NCBI GenBank assembly: GCA_023954855.1
Contig: JAGSGY010000002.1
Span: forward strand, 1 to 64,000
Length of the DNA: 64,000 nucleotides
Reading direction: 5' to 3'
DNA from: Pseudomonadota bacterium
Lineage (GTDB): Bacteria; Myxococcota_A; UBA796; GCA-2862545
Shown: piece by piece, positions 1 through 10,825 of the stretch
Numbering within the stretch: the stretch's first letter is position 1
Layout: every line of letters begins with the position of its first letter
Program-made: the position numbers and the translations under genes
Notes under the pieces: model-generated
Told to the model about the DNA's origin: nothing
The model's database searches: none
What the model saw: only the letters and a program-made list of their open reading frames with translations

Positions 1-2
1 CG

Positions 3-2165
3 GTGCTCCAGCACCTCTGGCCGCAGCTCGTGCCCGAAGAGGGACTCGAGGACCGGCTCGCATGGCTGTCGCTCATTCAGGGAGGGGCCACCGTCATCGC
101 GGCCTTGGCCTGCCTGACCTTCCCGGTCACGGTGCAGTTCGAGCAGCCCCCGGTGCACTACGGCGAGCGCAGCTCCATTGCCTGGAACCTGGTCGACCCG
201 CTCTGGTTCACGGCGCTCATGGGCGTCCTCGCGGTGCCCTTCGCGGTGGTGGGCCTGTCATTCGCGGGCGTGTTTCAGCGTCGCAAGGAACACATCGGCC
301 TGATCTACGGCGCGGACCTGATTGGCGGTGCCGTCGGTGGTCTTGCGTTCATTCCGCTCCTCTACCTGCTGCCGGCCCCTGACGTGCTGTGGATCGTGAC
401 CGCGGTCACCGCGGCGTCTGCGGCGGTGCTGTTCCACGTCACCGGAGCGATGCGCAACCGGATGGTCGCGGCGGTGGCGTTGATTGCGTCGCTTGGCCTC
501 ACGGGTGCGGCCGCTGTCGGAACCGAGGTGCTGCACGTGCGCTTTGCCGCCGGCTACTCCGAAGAGAACGTGACCTATACGCGGTGGACGCCACTCACGC
601 GTCTGGCCGTGCACGAAGACGACCGCGGCACCTTCATGCTGCTCGACAACAGCTCGGCCTCCGAGGTGGTCAAGACCAAGGACCGGCAGAAGTTCATGGC
701 TCGGTCCGCTGCCCGCGCGTTCGTGTACCGCATGCACGAGCCGGGAGCGCGCATCGCCATTCTCGCCGCATCGGCGGGTCCCGAAGTGGCTGCGGCCCAA
801 GCGGCTGGCCACCACCACATCGATGCCGTCGACATCGCTGCTGAGATTGGCGACATCGTCTCGACGCGCTGGCCCGACTCGGACGTGAACCCGTACGTGG
901 TGGGCGACACCCGGCGCATCTGGTCCGATGGACGCGCGGCCATTCTCCACGCCGAGGAGCCCTACGACATCATCCACATGGTGCACGCCAACCTGCACTC
1001 GAACGCGGGCCTGATGGCGAATGCCTGGTCGCCGAACCTGCTCCAGACCAAGGAGGCCTTTCTCACCTACCTGGACAGCATCACCGAAGACGGCACCATC
1101 TGCTTCGCCGCCCAAGGCCAGACCCGTCACTTCGTCCGCGCGGCCGCCGAGGCCCTCAAGGAAAGGGGTGCCGAGCGTCCAGGTGACCACATCCTCTTCG
1201 TGGGCGGAAACCAGATCTTCATGCTGCTGAAGAAGCGCCCGTTCACGCCGGCCGAGCAGCAGAAAGCGGCGCGTCTCGTGAAGAGCTGGCCTGGTAATCA
1301 GTACGTGATCAGCGACCCGCTCGCGCGCGACCTTGGCCAGCGTCAGAAGTACCTGTGGACCGGTCCGGTGATGACCGACAATCGCCCGTACCACGAGTCC
1401 ACCGAGGTGTTCTTCGAGTCGATCGACCGCTCGTGGCGCTACCTAACCGGCGACCCCTCCGTCGAGGCTGAGCCGGTCGACATCATCTACAACTCGCTGC
1501 TGCTGCAGGCGGCGCTCGCGGTATTTGCCGGATCGCTGCTCGTGCTGATTCCGCTAGCCCGACGCGGACCGGCGGGACTGAGTGACGTCAGCGGAGTCGG
1601 GTGGGGCCTGATCTACGCCTGCTGCCTCGGCTACGGCTACCTCGGCGTCGAGACCGTGCTGATTCACGAGTTGGTGCTGTTCGTGGGCCACCCGGTCTAC
1701 GCGGTCACGGTGGTGATCTGCACCATGCTGCTGTTCTCTGGGCTCGGGAGCATTGTCGTTGGCCGACTCGAGGCCGATGGGCTGGTCAACCGACTTCGCG
1801 CCGTCCTGGTCGCGGTCGTGGCCCTTGGTTTGTTCCAGGCCTACGTCGTGCCGGCTGCCCTGTACGGCAACGCGCTCGGCATGCCGATGGGCGTTCGCAT
1901 TGGCCTGACTGCCGTCGCGCTCGCACCACTCGGATTCCTGATGGGCATGCCCTTCCCGATGTTCCTTCGCGTGCTGCGCCCCGAGGCGGGCGGCATGGTG
2001 CCCTGGGCTTGGGCCTTCAACGGCTGGATGAGTGTGGTGGCCAGTCTCGGCACGGTGTTCGTGTCGCGCCTGTACGGCTACCACCAGGCGTTCACGGTCG
2101 CGATTGTCGCGTACGGCATCGCCCTCGCAGTCTCGGGCTTCTTGCCGAAGATCGGACGGCGGTAG
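3..2165 (+). CDS. Membrane protein with spermidine-synthase-like domain (5' partial)
   Basis: The gene enters from the left edge, so its true start lies outside the window; the first in-frame GTG at 3 looks internal because a hydrophobic helix is already under way. Order in the visible 720 residues: membrane helices (about 25-165), a soluble Rossmann-like domain (about 185-430) with a glycine/alanine-rich SAM-type loop (ILAASAGPEV) followed by an acidic HIDAVDI strand, then further membrane helices (about 500-715). This is the layout of membrane-embedded spermidine synthase-like proteins. Substrate and reaction cannot be told from the sequence; true polyamine synthesis is only one possibility. 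The next gene begins 115 bases downstream and is probably a separate unit. Confidence 0.72.
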   Translation: MLQHLWPQLVPEEGLEDRLAWLSLIQGGATVIAALACLTFPVTVQFEQPPVHYGERSSIAWNLVDPLWFTALMGVLAVPFAVVGLSFAGVFQRRKEHIGLIYGADLIGGAVGGLAFIPLLYLLPAPDVLWIVTAVTAASAAVLFHVTGAMRNRMVAAVALIASLGLTGAAAVGTEVLHVRFAAGYSEENVTYTRWTPLTRLAVHEDDRGTFMLLDNSSASEVVKTKDRQKFMARSAARAFVYRMHEPGARIAILAASAGPEVAAAQAAGHHHIDAVDIAAEIGDIVSTRWPDSDVNPYVVGDTRRIWSDGRAAILHAEEPYDIIHMVHANLHSNAGLMANAWSPNLLQTKEAFLTYLDSITEDGTICFAAQGQTRHFVRAAAEALKERGAERPGDHILFVGGNQIFMLLKKRPFTPAEQQKAARLVKSWPGNQYVISDPLARDLGQRQKYLWTGPVMTDNRPYHESTEVFFESIDRSWRYLTGDPSVEAEPVDIIYNSLLLQAALAVFAGSLLVLIPLARRGPAGLSDVSGVGWGLIYACCLGYGYLGVETVLIHELVLFVGHPVYAVTVVICTMLLFSGLGSIVVGRLEADGLVNRLRAVLVAVVALGLFQAYVVPAALYGNALGMPMGVRIGLTAVALAPLGFLMGMPFPMFLRVLRPEAGGMVPWAWAFNGWMSVVASLGTVFVSRLYGYHQAFTVAIVAYGIALAVSGFLPKIGRR

Positions 2166-2280
2166 GGGACAGGGCTTCGAGAGCGCCCCTTGGCGCGAGC
2201 ATCGCAGCGTCGAATGCAATAGGCTTGCGGCCCCGAACGGAGCGCGTCCCGCTCCCGTCCTCTTGCCTACGAGTCTTGCT

Positions 2281-3789
2281 GTGAACGACGCACCCTCGAA
2301 CCTCGCCGCTTTTGCTGACCTGCTCGACCTGTCCTCATCGGCGGTCGGAGCGGTGGCTCTGCTGGCCAGCGACGACTTCTTTGCCGAGAAAGAGAACCTG
2401 GTTCTCGCCGAGCCTCCGGTCTTCGACCCGGATGCCTACACCGAGCGTGGCAAAGAGATGGACGGCTGGGAGTCCCGTCGTCAGCGCATTCCCGGGCACG
2501 ACTGGTGCATCGTCAAGCTCGGCATCCCCGGACGCATTCGCGGTGTCGATATCGACACCAGCTTCTTCACCGGAAACCAGCCGCCGTACGGTGCCTTGTA
2601 CGGGCTTCGCGTCTCGGGACCCGTCACCGCCAAGGCCCTGCGCGACTCGACGAACTGGGTGCCGCTCACCGGCCAGGTGCCGCTGCGTCCCGGCTCGCAC
2701 AACCTCTTCGCCACGACCTCGGGCGAGGTGTTCACGCACGTGCGCCTCGACATCTACCCCGATGGCGGCGTGGCGCGGCTTCGCTGCTATGGCGAGCCGG
2801 TTCCCGAGGCCTCGGACGAGCGCATCGACCTTGCGGCATCGCTGCACGGCGGGCGAGCGATTGCGGCCAGTGACCGCTTCTACTCCCCGCCAGACAACCT
2901 GCTCGCCCCTGGCTTGCCGAAGAACATGGGCGGGGGCTGGGAGACGCGCCGTCGTCGCACCGATGGCAACGACTGGGTCGTGGTGGCCCTGGGAGAGCCC
3001 GGCGTGCTCGACGCCTTGGTGGTCAACACCACCCACTACAAGGGCAACTTCCCCGATCGCTGCCGCGTGAGCGGCATCTGGTGGCCAGACGCACCGACGA
3101 CGGCGCTGCTCGCGAGCGACGAGTGGGTCGAGGTGCTGGTCGAGTCCAAGCTGCGCGCCCACGAAGCCCACATGTTCCCGCACCTCGAGAGCCGTGGACC
3201 GTTCACACACCTTCGGGTGGACATCGTGCCCTGCGGCGGCCTGGCCCGGTTCCGCGCGCTCGGCACGCCTGGTGTGCCCGACATTGCTGCGGACCCCGTC
3301 CTCGTCGCGGTCAACGGCGAAGACAGCGAGGAGCGCTTCTTCGCGTGCTGTGGTTCGCGGGCCTGGGCCAAGCAGATGGCGGCGCAGCGTCCCTACCAGT
3401 CGCGTGCCCAGCTCCTCGGCACCGCGGAGCACGTGTGGTGGCATCTCGGCGAGGGACATTGGCGCGAGGCGTTTACGCATCACCCGCGCATTGGCGCCGA
3501 TGTGGCGTCGTTGCGGGCCAAGTTCGCGACCGCCGAACTCTCGGCAAAGGAGCAGGGGCAGGCGATGGCGTCGGCCTCCGAAGAGACGCTGCGTGAGCTC
3601 GCGCTCAAGAATGCCGAGTACGACGAACGCTTCGGCCACCTGTTCATCGTGTTCGCCACCGGAAAGTCCGCCGCCGAAATGCTCGAACTGCTCGAGCAAC
3701 GGCTCGACAACTCCGCCGCCGCAGAGATCCGCATCGCGGCAGGCGAGCAGGCCAAGATCACCCGCAACCGCCTGGAGACGCTGGCATGA
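2281..3789 (+). CDS. Allantoicase fused to OHCU decarboxylase
   Basis: A two-domain purine-catabolic enzyme of 502 residues. Residues about 10-335 are an allantoicase (allantoate to ureidoglycolate plus urea), with the family signatures SDDFFAEKENL and ERGKEMDGWESRR and the typical duplicated jelly-roll. Residues about 337-502 match 2-oxo-4-hydroxy-4-carboxy-5-ureidoimidazoline (OHCU) decarboxylase: the catalytic-loop motif HPRIG sits at 401-405 and the conserved RFGHLFIV follows. The GTG at 2281 is chosen because it lies just ahead of the conserved allantoicase start; no good ribosome site is visible. The stop overlaps the HIU hydrolase start by four bases (ATGA), so the two are translationally coupled. 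The fused activities are separated in the pathway by the allantoinase step, which is encoded at 7894-9210. Confidence 0.93.
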   Translation: MNDAPSNLAAFADLLDLSSSAVGAVALLASDDFFAEKENLVLAEPPVFDPDAYTERGKEMDGWESRRQRIPGHDWCIVKLGIPGRIRGVDIDTSFFTGNQPPYGALYGLRVSGPVTAKALRDSTNWVPLTGQVPLRPGSHNLFATTSGEVFTHVRLDIYPDGGVARLRCYGEPVPEASDERIDLAASLHGGRAIAASDRFYSPPDNLLAPGLPKNMGGGWETRRRRTDGNDWVVVALGEPGVLDALVVNTTHYKGNFPDRCRVSGIWWPDAPTTALLASDEWVEVLVESKLRAHEAHMFPHLESRGPFTHLRVDIVPCGGLARFRALGTPGVPDIAADPVLVAVNGEDSEERFFACCGSRAWAKQMAAQRPYQSRAQLLGTAEHVWWHLGEGHWREAFTHHPRIGADVASLRAKFATAELSAKEQGQAMASASEETLRELALKNAEYDERFGHLFIVFATGKSAAEMLELLEQRLDNSAAAEIRIAAGEQAKITRNRLETLA

Positions 3790-4115
3790 AGAGCCCGATC
3801 ACCACCCATGTTCTCGATACCGCCACCGGGCGTCCTGCAGCGGGCTGTCCGATCACGCTCTCTCGCGGAGACGAGGTGCTAGCGTCCGGCATCACCAACG
3901 CCGATGGGCGCATCGCCGACTTGCTCGCACCCGGCACGCTCACGCCCGGTCTGTACTGCATGACCTTCGACACCGCCGCCTACTTTGCGGCGAGCGGCAC
4001 GGCGGCCTTCTACCCGGTCGTTCCCGTGCACTTCGAGATCACCGCGACCGACGAGCACTACCACGTGCCCCTTCTTCTCTCGCCTTATGGCTACTCGACC
4101 TACCGGGGAAGCTGA
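3786..4115 (+). CDS. uraH: 5-hydroxyisourate hydrolase (transthyretin-like)
   Basis: A 109-residue protein of usual length for the family. It shows the N-terminal ITTHVLDTATGRPA signature, the HFEI and HYHVPLLLSPYGYSTYRGS C-terminal block, and the diagnostic ending YRGS. It hydrolyses 5-hydroxyisourate, the product of urate oxidation, to OHCU, which the decarboxylase domain of the upstream gene then converts to S-allantoin. No signal peptide is seen, so it should act in the cytoplasm. It overlaps the previous gene by ATGA and the following gene by TGATG, which places three purine genes in one translationally coupled unit. Confidence 0.97.
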   Translation: MKSPITTHVLDTATGRPAAGCPITLSRGDEVLASGITNADGRIADLLAPGTLTPGLYCMTFDTAAYFAASGTAAFYPVVPVHFEITATDEHYHVPLLLSPYGYSTYRGS

Positions 4116-5455
4116 TGCCTGCTCGACTCGATCCCGCACTCGTCGCGAAAGTCCTCAACACGCTCGGGGATGCGAATCGCGCCTTCGAGGCCGCCTACCC
4201 GGGCGAGCCCGAGGCGCGTCAGCCGCTGCACACCGTCTACGGCGGCGGCCAGCTGTTCACCCACGACACCACCGTGAAGCTCGGCAAGCTCGCGCTGCGC
4301 TCGCTGGCGACCTACGCGCCCGACGCGGCCACTCTCGCTGGCGCGCTCGATCTGCCTGGCGATGCGGCGCTGCACCAGACGGTCTACGACCGGGTCGTCG
4401 CAAAGCTCGAGCGCGAGCCTGTCGAGGACTTCCGCATCGACTTTGAAGATGGGTTCGGCAATCGCCCCGACGCCGAAGAAGACCACCACGTCGAGCGCGC
4501 CGCCCTCGAGGTCGCCAAGGGCATGGAGCTCGGCACGCTGCCTCCGTTCATCGGCATTCGGGTGAAGCCGTTCACGGAAGAACTCAAGGCCCGCAGCGCG
4601 CGTACCCTCGACTTGTTTGTGTCGACGTTGCTCGGGGCTACCGGCGGGAAGCTGCCCGAGAACTTCGTCATCACCCTGCCGAAGGTCCCGATTCCGGAGC
4701 AGATTGACGCCTTTGTCGTGCTGCTCGCCGCACTCGAGCAGGCCCACGGTCTCGACGCGGGAACCCTCAAGATGGAGTTCATGGTCGAGCTCACGCAGAC
4801 CATCATCGGCGAGGATGGGCGCACTCCGCTCCCGACCTTACTGCGCGCTTGCCAGGGGCGCTGCACCGCCGCGCACTTCGGCACCTACGACTACACCGCA
4901 TCCGCCCAGATCACCGCCGCCCACCAGGTCATGGACCACCCGGCCTGCGACTTCGCGAAAGAGGTGATGAAGAACGCCCTCGCCGGCACCGGCATCTTCC
5001 TCTCCGATGGCGCCACCAATGTCATGCCGGTCGGACCCCATCGCGGCGAGCTCACCGACGCCCAGAAGGACGAGAACCAGGCGGTCGTGCACGCGGCGTG
5101 GAAGCTCGCGTCGAGCCACATCGAGCACAGCCTCATCGGCGGATACTTCCAGGGCTGGGACCTTCACCCCGCCCAGCTGCCCGTGCGCTACGCGACCTGC
5201 TTTGCCTTCTTCCTCGAAGGACACGCAGCGGCGTCCGAGCGGCTCAGCAACTTCATCGACAAGGCGGCGCAAGCGACGCTGGTCGGCGATGTCTTCGACG
5301 ACGCTGCCACGGGCCAGGGCTTGCTGAACACCTTCCTGCGCGCGCTCAACTCGGGCGCCATCACGATGGAAGAGGTGCGTGAGACGGGCCTGACACTCGA
5401 AGAGATCCAGAGCCGCAGCTTCGTGCAGATCTTGAAGGGACGCCGCGCGATCTAG
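4115..5455 (+). CDS. CitE/HpcH-type lyase-like protein of the urate operon
   Basis: A 446-residue protein whose ATG shares one base with the HIU hydrolase stop. It resembles the HpcH/HpaI aldolase-citrate lyase beta superfamily (TIM barrel). Candidate metal and substrate ligands are in IDFEDGFGNRPD (about 105-116), GIRVKP, the glutamate in MEFMVELTQT and the aspartate in FGTYDYTAS. It is longer than ordinary CitE (about 290 residues) and looks like the DUF6986 group, which, as I recall, also sits beside urate genes in actinomycetes. The role is unproven. Context suggests handling of the ureidoglycolate or glyoxylate released by allantoicase, for example a malate-synthase-like condensation, because no ureidoglycolate lyase is seen in this window. 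Confidence 0.8.
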   Translation: MPARLDPALVAKVLNTLGDANRAFEAAYPGEPEARQPLHTVYGGGQLFTHDTTVKLGKLALRSLATYAPDAATLAGALDLPGDAALHQTVYDRVVAKLEREPVEDFRIDFEDGFGNRPDAEEDHHVERAALEVAKGMELGTLPPFIGIRVKPFTEELKARSARTLDLFVSTLLGATGGKLPENFVITLPKVPIPEQIDAFVVLLAALEQAHGLDAGTLKMEFMVELTQTIIGEDGRTPLPTLLRACQGRCTAAHFGTYDYTASAQITAAHQVMDHPACDFAKEVMKNALAGTGIFLSDGATNVMPVGPHRGELTDAQKDENQAVVHAAWKLASSHIEHSLIGGYFQGWDLHPAQLPVRYATCFAFFLEGHAAASERLSNFIDKAAQATLVGDVFDDAATGQGLLNTFLRALNSGAITMEEVRETGLTLEEIQSRSFVQILKGRRAI

Positions 5456-5460
5456 CGGCG

Positions 5461-7200
<1,740 letters not shown>

Positions 7201-7282
7201 CCGAGAACACTGGAAAGCCAGAACTGGACTTTCGTACCCTCCCGCTGGCCCGCCGGCCAGTGGTGCGTCCCGAGGAGTCATG

Positions 7283-7897
7283 ATGCGCAAGCCCATCACC
7301 GCTGTCCTGGTCGTCGTGTTCGGTCTGTTGGTCAGCGCTTGGTTTCTGGTGCAGCCCACCGAGCCAGCGGCGCAGCCGGCCGCTCCCGAGGAGGCCCGAC
7401 GTCAGGTCATCGAGGGTCATGCACCGGTGGCGAGCGGGCACGACCACGAACACACCGCGGCCGAGACGCAGCAGGGAAGGGTGGGGGACAATGGCATGCC
7501 CATCGCCGATGACGCGCCGGTGAAGACGGCCGGGTTCCCAAAGGTCGAGCCCGTTCGGCCGCTTGATAGTCCCGGAGATTGGGTCGGTGTGCGGGCCGAG
7601 GCCCACGAGAAGTGGGTGCGGGCGTCGATGGATGCACTCGAGATCTACGGGGATCGCGAGCAGCTGTCGGAGTCAGACTACGCGGCGCTTCAGGCGAGCT
7701 TTGGCCAGCTTCACTCCACGGTCGAGGAGACCCGTCGGAGCATCGAGGCCGGAGAGATGCTCCCCGCCGAGGGACGCGAAGTGATGAAAGCCGCTCGTGA
7801 GACGGTCGCGTCCGAGCTGACCGAACTGTTTGGCGAGCACGAAATGGAGATGCTGCGCCTCGAGATGGTGAAGCGCGTTCCCGCCGGTGGTTTCTAG
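7283..7897 (+). CDS. Hypothetical membrane-anchored helical protein
   Basis: I do not recognise this 204-residue protein. A short positively charged start (MRKP) leads into one hydrophobic helix (about 5-23), followed by a low-complexity linker with a His cluster (GHDHEH) and a helical, glutamate-rich C-terminal half (about 95-200). It is probably anchored in the inner membrane facing the periplasm. A GAGGAG ribosome site at 7272-7277 favours the ATG at 7283 over the one at 7280. Its TAG interlocks with the TAG of allantoinase on the other strand (CTAG at 7894-7897). Confidence 0.75.
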   Translation: MRKPITAVLVVVFGLLVSAWFLVQPTEPAAQPAAPEEARRQVIEGHAPVASGHDHEHTAAETQQGRVGDNGMPIADDAPVKTAGFPKVEPVRPLDSPGDWVGVRAEAHEKWVRASMDALEIYGDREQLSESDYAALQASFGQLHSTVEETRRSIEAGEMLPAEGREVMKAARETVASELTELFGEHEMEMLRLEMVKRVPAGGF

Positions 7898-9210
7898 GAC
7901 CGCAGAACCGGGCGGCCGGTCGCGGTTCCGAGGGGTTTCCCGTGGCTCGCGACCTTCTCGCCGCGCAGCCAGGTGGCATGCACGACGCCGCGAAGGGTGT
8001 GGTCGCGGTAGGGCGTCACCTTGTGGCGATGCAAGAGCGCATCGGCGTCGACGATGAACTCGCCGTCGGGGTCCCAGGCGACCAGGTCGGCGTCGGCGCC
8101 CACGGTGAGCGTGCCCTTGTGCTTCAGCGAGGCGAGCTTGGCGGGATGTTGGCTCATCCAGCGAGATAGATCCGCGATCGAGAAGCCACGGGCCGAGGCC
8201 TCGGTCCAGATCGCGGACAGGCCGAGCTGAAGCGATGCGATACCGCCCCATGCCTCGAGAAAGTCACCGCGTTCCGGCAGCTTGAGGCCGGGCACGCAGG
8301 GGCTGTGGTCGCTGACCACCTGATCGATGATGCCGTCGCGAAGGCCCTGCCACAGCGCGTCGCGATTCGCTTCCTCGCGGATCGGCGGGCAGCACTTGTA
8401 CGAGGTGTCGCCCACCGGAACCTGCGCTGCGGAGAGGCATAGGTAGTGGGGGCAGGTCTCGACCGTGATCGGCAGGCCCTCTGCTCGGGCTGCGGCGAGG
8501 GAGGGTAGGGCGCTGGCCGACGAGAGGTGCACGATGTGCGCGGGGCAGCCCGTCTCGCGGACGAGCTCGATGACCAATGCAATCGCGTCGTCTTCCCACG
8601 ATGCGGGCCGCGAGGCGAGGAAGGTCGCGTAGTCCCGAGGGTCACCGGGAGGATGCAGGTCCGACTCGAGCTCGGCGTGCACCAGCAGCGGAACGCCGGC
8701 AGCGCGCAGGGTGGCCATCGACGGACGTAGGTTCTCGGGCGTGGAGGCGGGGAAGTCGTCGATGCCCGAGTGACACAGGAAGCACTTCGCGCCGACCACA
8801 CCGGCCTGCACGAGCTCTTCGAGGTCATCGACGTTGTCGGGAACCACACCTCCCCAGAATGCAGCATCGACGTGGAGCTCGCCCTCGAGGGCCGCCAGCT
8901 TGGTGCGGAGCGCATCGGCGGTGGTGGTCACGGGAATGCAGTTCAGGGGCATGTCGACGATGGTGGTGATGCCCCCGACCGCCGCGGCCTGGGTCGCAGT
9001 CACGAAGCCTTCCCACTCGGTTCGACCTGGCTCGTTCACGTGAACGTGCGCGTCGACCAATCCCGCCATCAGCACGAGGTCACCGAGGTCTTCGACGGTC
9101 GCGCCCTCTGACGGTGCGCCAATCGCGATGATGCGCCCGTCTTCGATGCTGACGGCCCCGTCGACCCAGCCCTTTGGGGTGAGGATGCGGCGGCTCCGGA
9201 GGGCGATCAC
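7894..9210 (-). CDS. allB: Allantoinase
   Basis: A 438-residue cyclic amidohydrolase that opens allantoin to allantoate, feeding the allantoicase encoded on the opposite arm. Metal ligands are all visible: HVH at 55-57, the carboxylated lysine in GAKCFLCHSG (Lys142), His178 (LLVHAELE), His228 (HIVHLSS) and the aspartate in VSDHSPC. Length and motifs fit AllB better than dihydroorotase or hydantoinase, and the operon supports this. The GTG at 9210 overlaps the urate oxidase stop as GTGA, so it is chosen over upstream in-frame codons that would run far into that gene. Confidence 0.95.
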   Translation of the reverse strand: MIALRSRRILTPKGWVDGAVSIEDGRIIAIGAPSEGATVEDLGDLVLMAGLVDAHVHVNEPGRTEWEGFVTATQAAAVGGITTIVDMPLNCIPVTTTADALRTKLAALEGELHVDAAFWGGVVPDNVDDLEELVQAGVVGAKCFLCHSGIDDFPASTPENLRPSMATLRAAGVPLLVHAELESDLHPPGDPRDYATFLASRPASWEDDAIALVIELVRETGCPAHIVHLSSASALPSLAAARAEGLPITVETCPHYLCLSAAQVPVGDTSYKCCPPIREEANRDALWQGLRDGIIDQVVSDHSPCVPGLKLPERGDFLEAWGGIASLQLGLSAIWTEASARGFSIADLSRWMSQHPAKLASLKHKGTLTVGADADLVAWDPDGEFIVDADALLHRHKVTPYRDHTLRGVVHATWLRGEKVASHGKPLGTATGRPVLRS

Positions 9211-10790
9211 TCGCTGGCCTTGAATGCAAAGTCGGCGGTGGTACTTCCCTTCGCCGTCACCGTCACCTGGCTGCTCTGAAGTCCGAAGACCTCGTGCCAG
9301 GCCTCGATGGTGTAGTCGCCGGGCGGTAGTCCCGTGATTTCGAACTGACCGTCTGCGGCCGAGATGGCCCACGCGTTGTGCGGCACGACGCCGAGGTAGG
9401 TCTGCATCCAGGGATGCACGTCGCAGCGCGCGTTGACGGTCACCTCGGGCATGCGGAACACCTTGTCCTCACGCTGGTTCACGGCTGGCATGTTGAGGTT
9501 GAATCCCTCGTTGGCGGTGCTGACCGTACGCACGTTGTGGAAGGTGTCATCGCTGTTGATGAAGGTCACGGTCTGACCGACGCGGACGCCGAACAGGCGC
9601 TTGTCGTAGATGCAGCTGGACTGATCGACTTCGACGGCCGCCTCGGGGATGGGGCCCGGGTCGTAGCCCTCGAGGCCAGCCGTCACCGAGACGAAGACAT
9701 TCTGGAGCCCGCCGTCCGTGACGAGCACGGCGTCCGACAGGACCTCGCCCTTCTGCAGCGCGGCGCAGGCGCCGTACATCTTCAGGGGCTCTGCGGGGGG
9801 CACGTCACCGACGAACGCGATTCGGCCGGTCACCGAGCCCGCCGTGGCGGCGTCGATGGTGGGCAGACCCTCTGCGACCGGAACGACGGGCATCGGCGTT
9901 TCCGTCTTCGGCACGGTGAGGGTGACGAGCAGGCCGAGGGACGCGAGTGCGGTGATATGGATGGCGGGATGGGCCTTGATGCCGTCGTAGACGTACTGGC
10001 GAACGGCCACGCCCAACGCGATGAAGCCGAGAAGAATCGGGGTCTTCAGGTCGTGGCCGTACAGGGCCGGGTAGTGGTTGCTGATCATCAAGAAGATGAT
10101 CGGGAAGTGCATGTAGCCGTTGTGAACCGAGCGCTGGTGGGCCACGGCGCCGAGAGAGGGGTCCGGCTCTTGCCCTGCGATCAATGCGGCGATCGACTTG
10201 CGGCTGTTTGGCAGGATGCGCATCCACACATTCGCGGTCATCAGGGTGCCCATGAGCGCGCCGACGTGGAGAAACGCTGCGCGACCCGAGAGCAGCTCGG
10301 GCAGTGCGATGCACGCAGCGAGGAACATGGCGGCGGTTCCAGTCGCGGCGACCGGTCCACCGATGCGGGCCCAGAGGGTGTCGTAGATGGCCCAGCCACC
10401 GATCAACGTGCCGAGGCTGATGCCGATCGCAGCCGAGCTGCTGATGCCGGCTGCAGGGTGGGTCAGCATCATGCCGCCACCCATGTAGAACGTGGCGATG
10501 AGCAAGAAGAAGCCGGTCACCCAGGTGCCGAGCGACTCGTACTTGAACCACTTGAGGTCGCCGGTGAACACCTTGGGCAGCACGCGGGTCTTCTGCATGC
10601 GGAAGAATCCGCCGCCGTGCACCATCCACATCTCGCCGTTGACGTCGGGGTCGACATCATCGACCTCGGGCCTCTTCAGGTTGTGCTCCAGCTCGTGGAA
10701 CATGAAGGCGTGGCCAATCCAGGCGATGGCGAAGGTCACGTGAAGCCAGCGGAAGGCCAAGCCGGCCCACTCGGTGAGGTATTCGATCAT
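9207..10790 (-). CDS. puuD: PuuD-type membrane urate oxidase with C-terminal cupredoxin-like domain
   Basis: 527 residues. Residues 1-295 form the multi-helix membrane domain of PuuD-type urate hydroxylase (DUF989), with the typical start WLHVTFAIAWIGHAFMFHELE and the MWMVHGGGFFRMQK segment. The known PuuD protein carries a C-terminal cytochrome c domain; here no CxxCH haem motif is present. Instead residues about 315-527 form a beta-rich domain with a plausible type 1 copper site: His418 (DDTFHN) and Cys456-x2-His459-x2-Met462 (CDVHPWM), then a carboxypeptidase-regulatory-like segment (TGLPPGDYTIEAW). The inferred role is urate oxidation at the membrane with electrons passed to copper. It lies 35 bases after a SCO-like gene and overlaps allantoinase by GTGA. 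Confidence 0.9.
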   Translation of the reverse strand: MIEYLTEWAGLAFRWLHVTFAIAWIGHAFMFHELEHNLKRPEVDDVDPDVNGEMWMVHGGGFFRMQKTRVLPKVFTGDLKWFKYESLGTWVTGFFLLIATFYMGGGMMLTHPAAGISSSAAIGISLGTLIGGWAIYDTLWARIGGPVAATGTAAMFLAACIALPELLSGRAAFLHVGALMGTLMTANVWMRILPNSRKSIAALIAGQEPDPSLGAVAHQRSVHNGYMHFPIIFLMISNHYPALYGHDLKTPILLGFIALGVAVRQYVYDGIKAHPAIHITALASLGLLVTLTVPKTETPMPVVPVAEGLPTIDAATAGSVTGRIAFVGDVPPAEPLKMYGACAALQKGEVLSDAVLVTDGGLQNVFVSVTAGLEGYDPGPIPEAAVEVDQSSCIYDKRLFGVRVGQTVTFINSDDTFHNVRTVSTANEGFNLNMPAVNQREDKVFRMPEVTVNARCDVHPWMQTYLGVVPHNAWAISAADGQFEITGLPPGDYTIEAWHEVFGLQSSQVTVTAKGSTTADFAFKASE

Positions 10791-10825
10791 TCGCGCACAC
10801 TAGCGCGTTTGTGTCGGCTGTGTGA

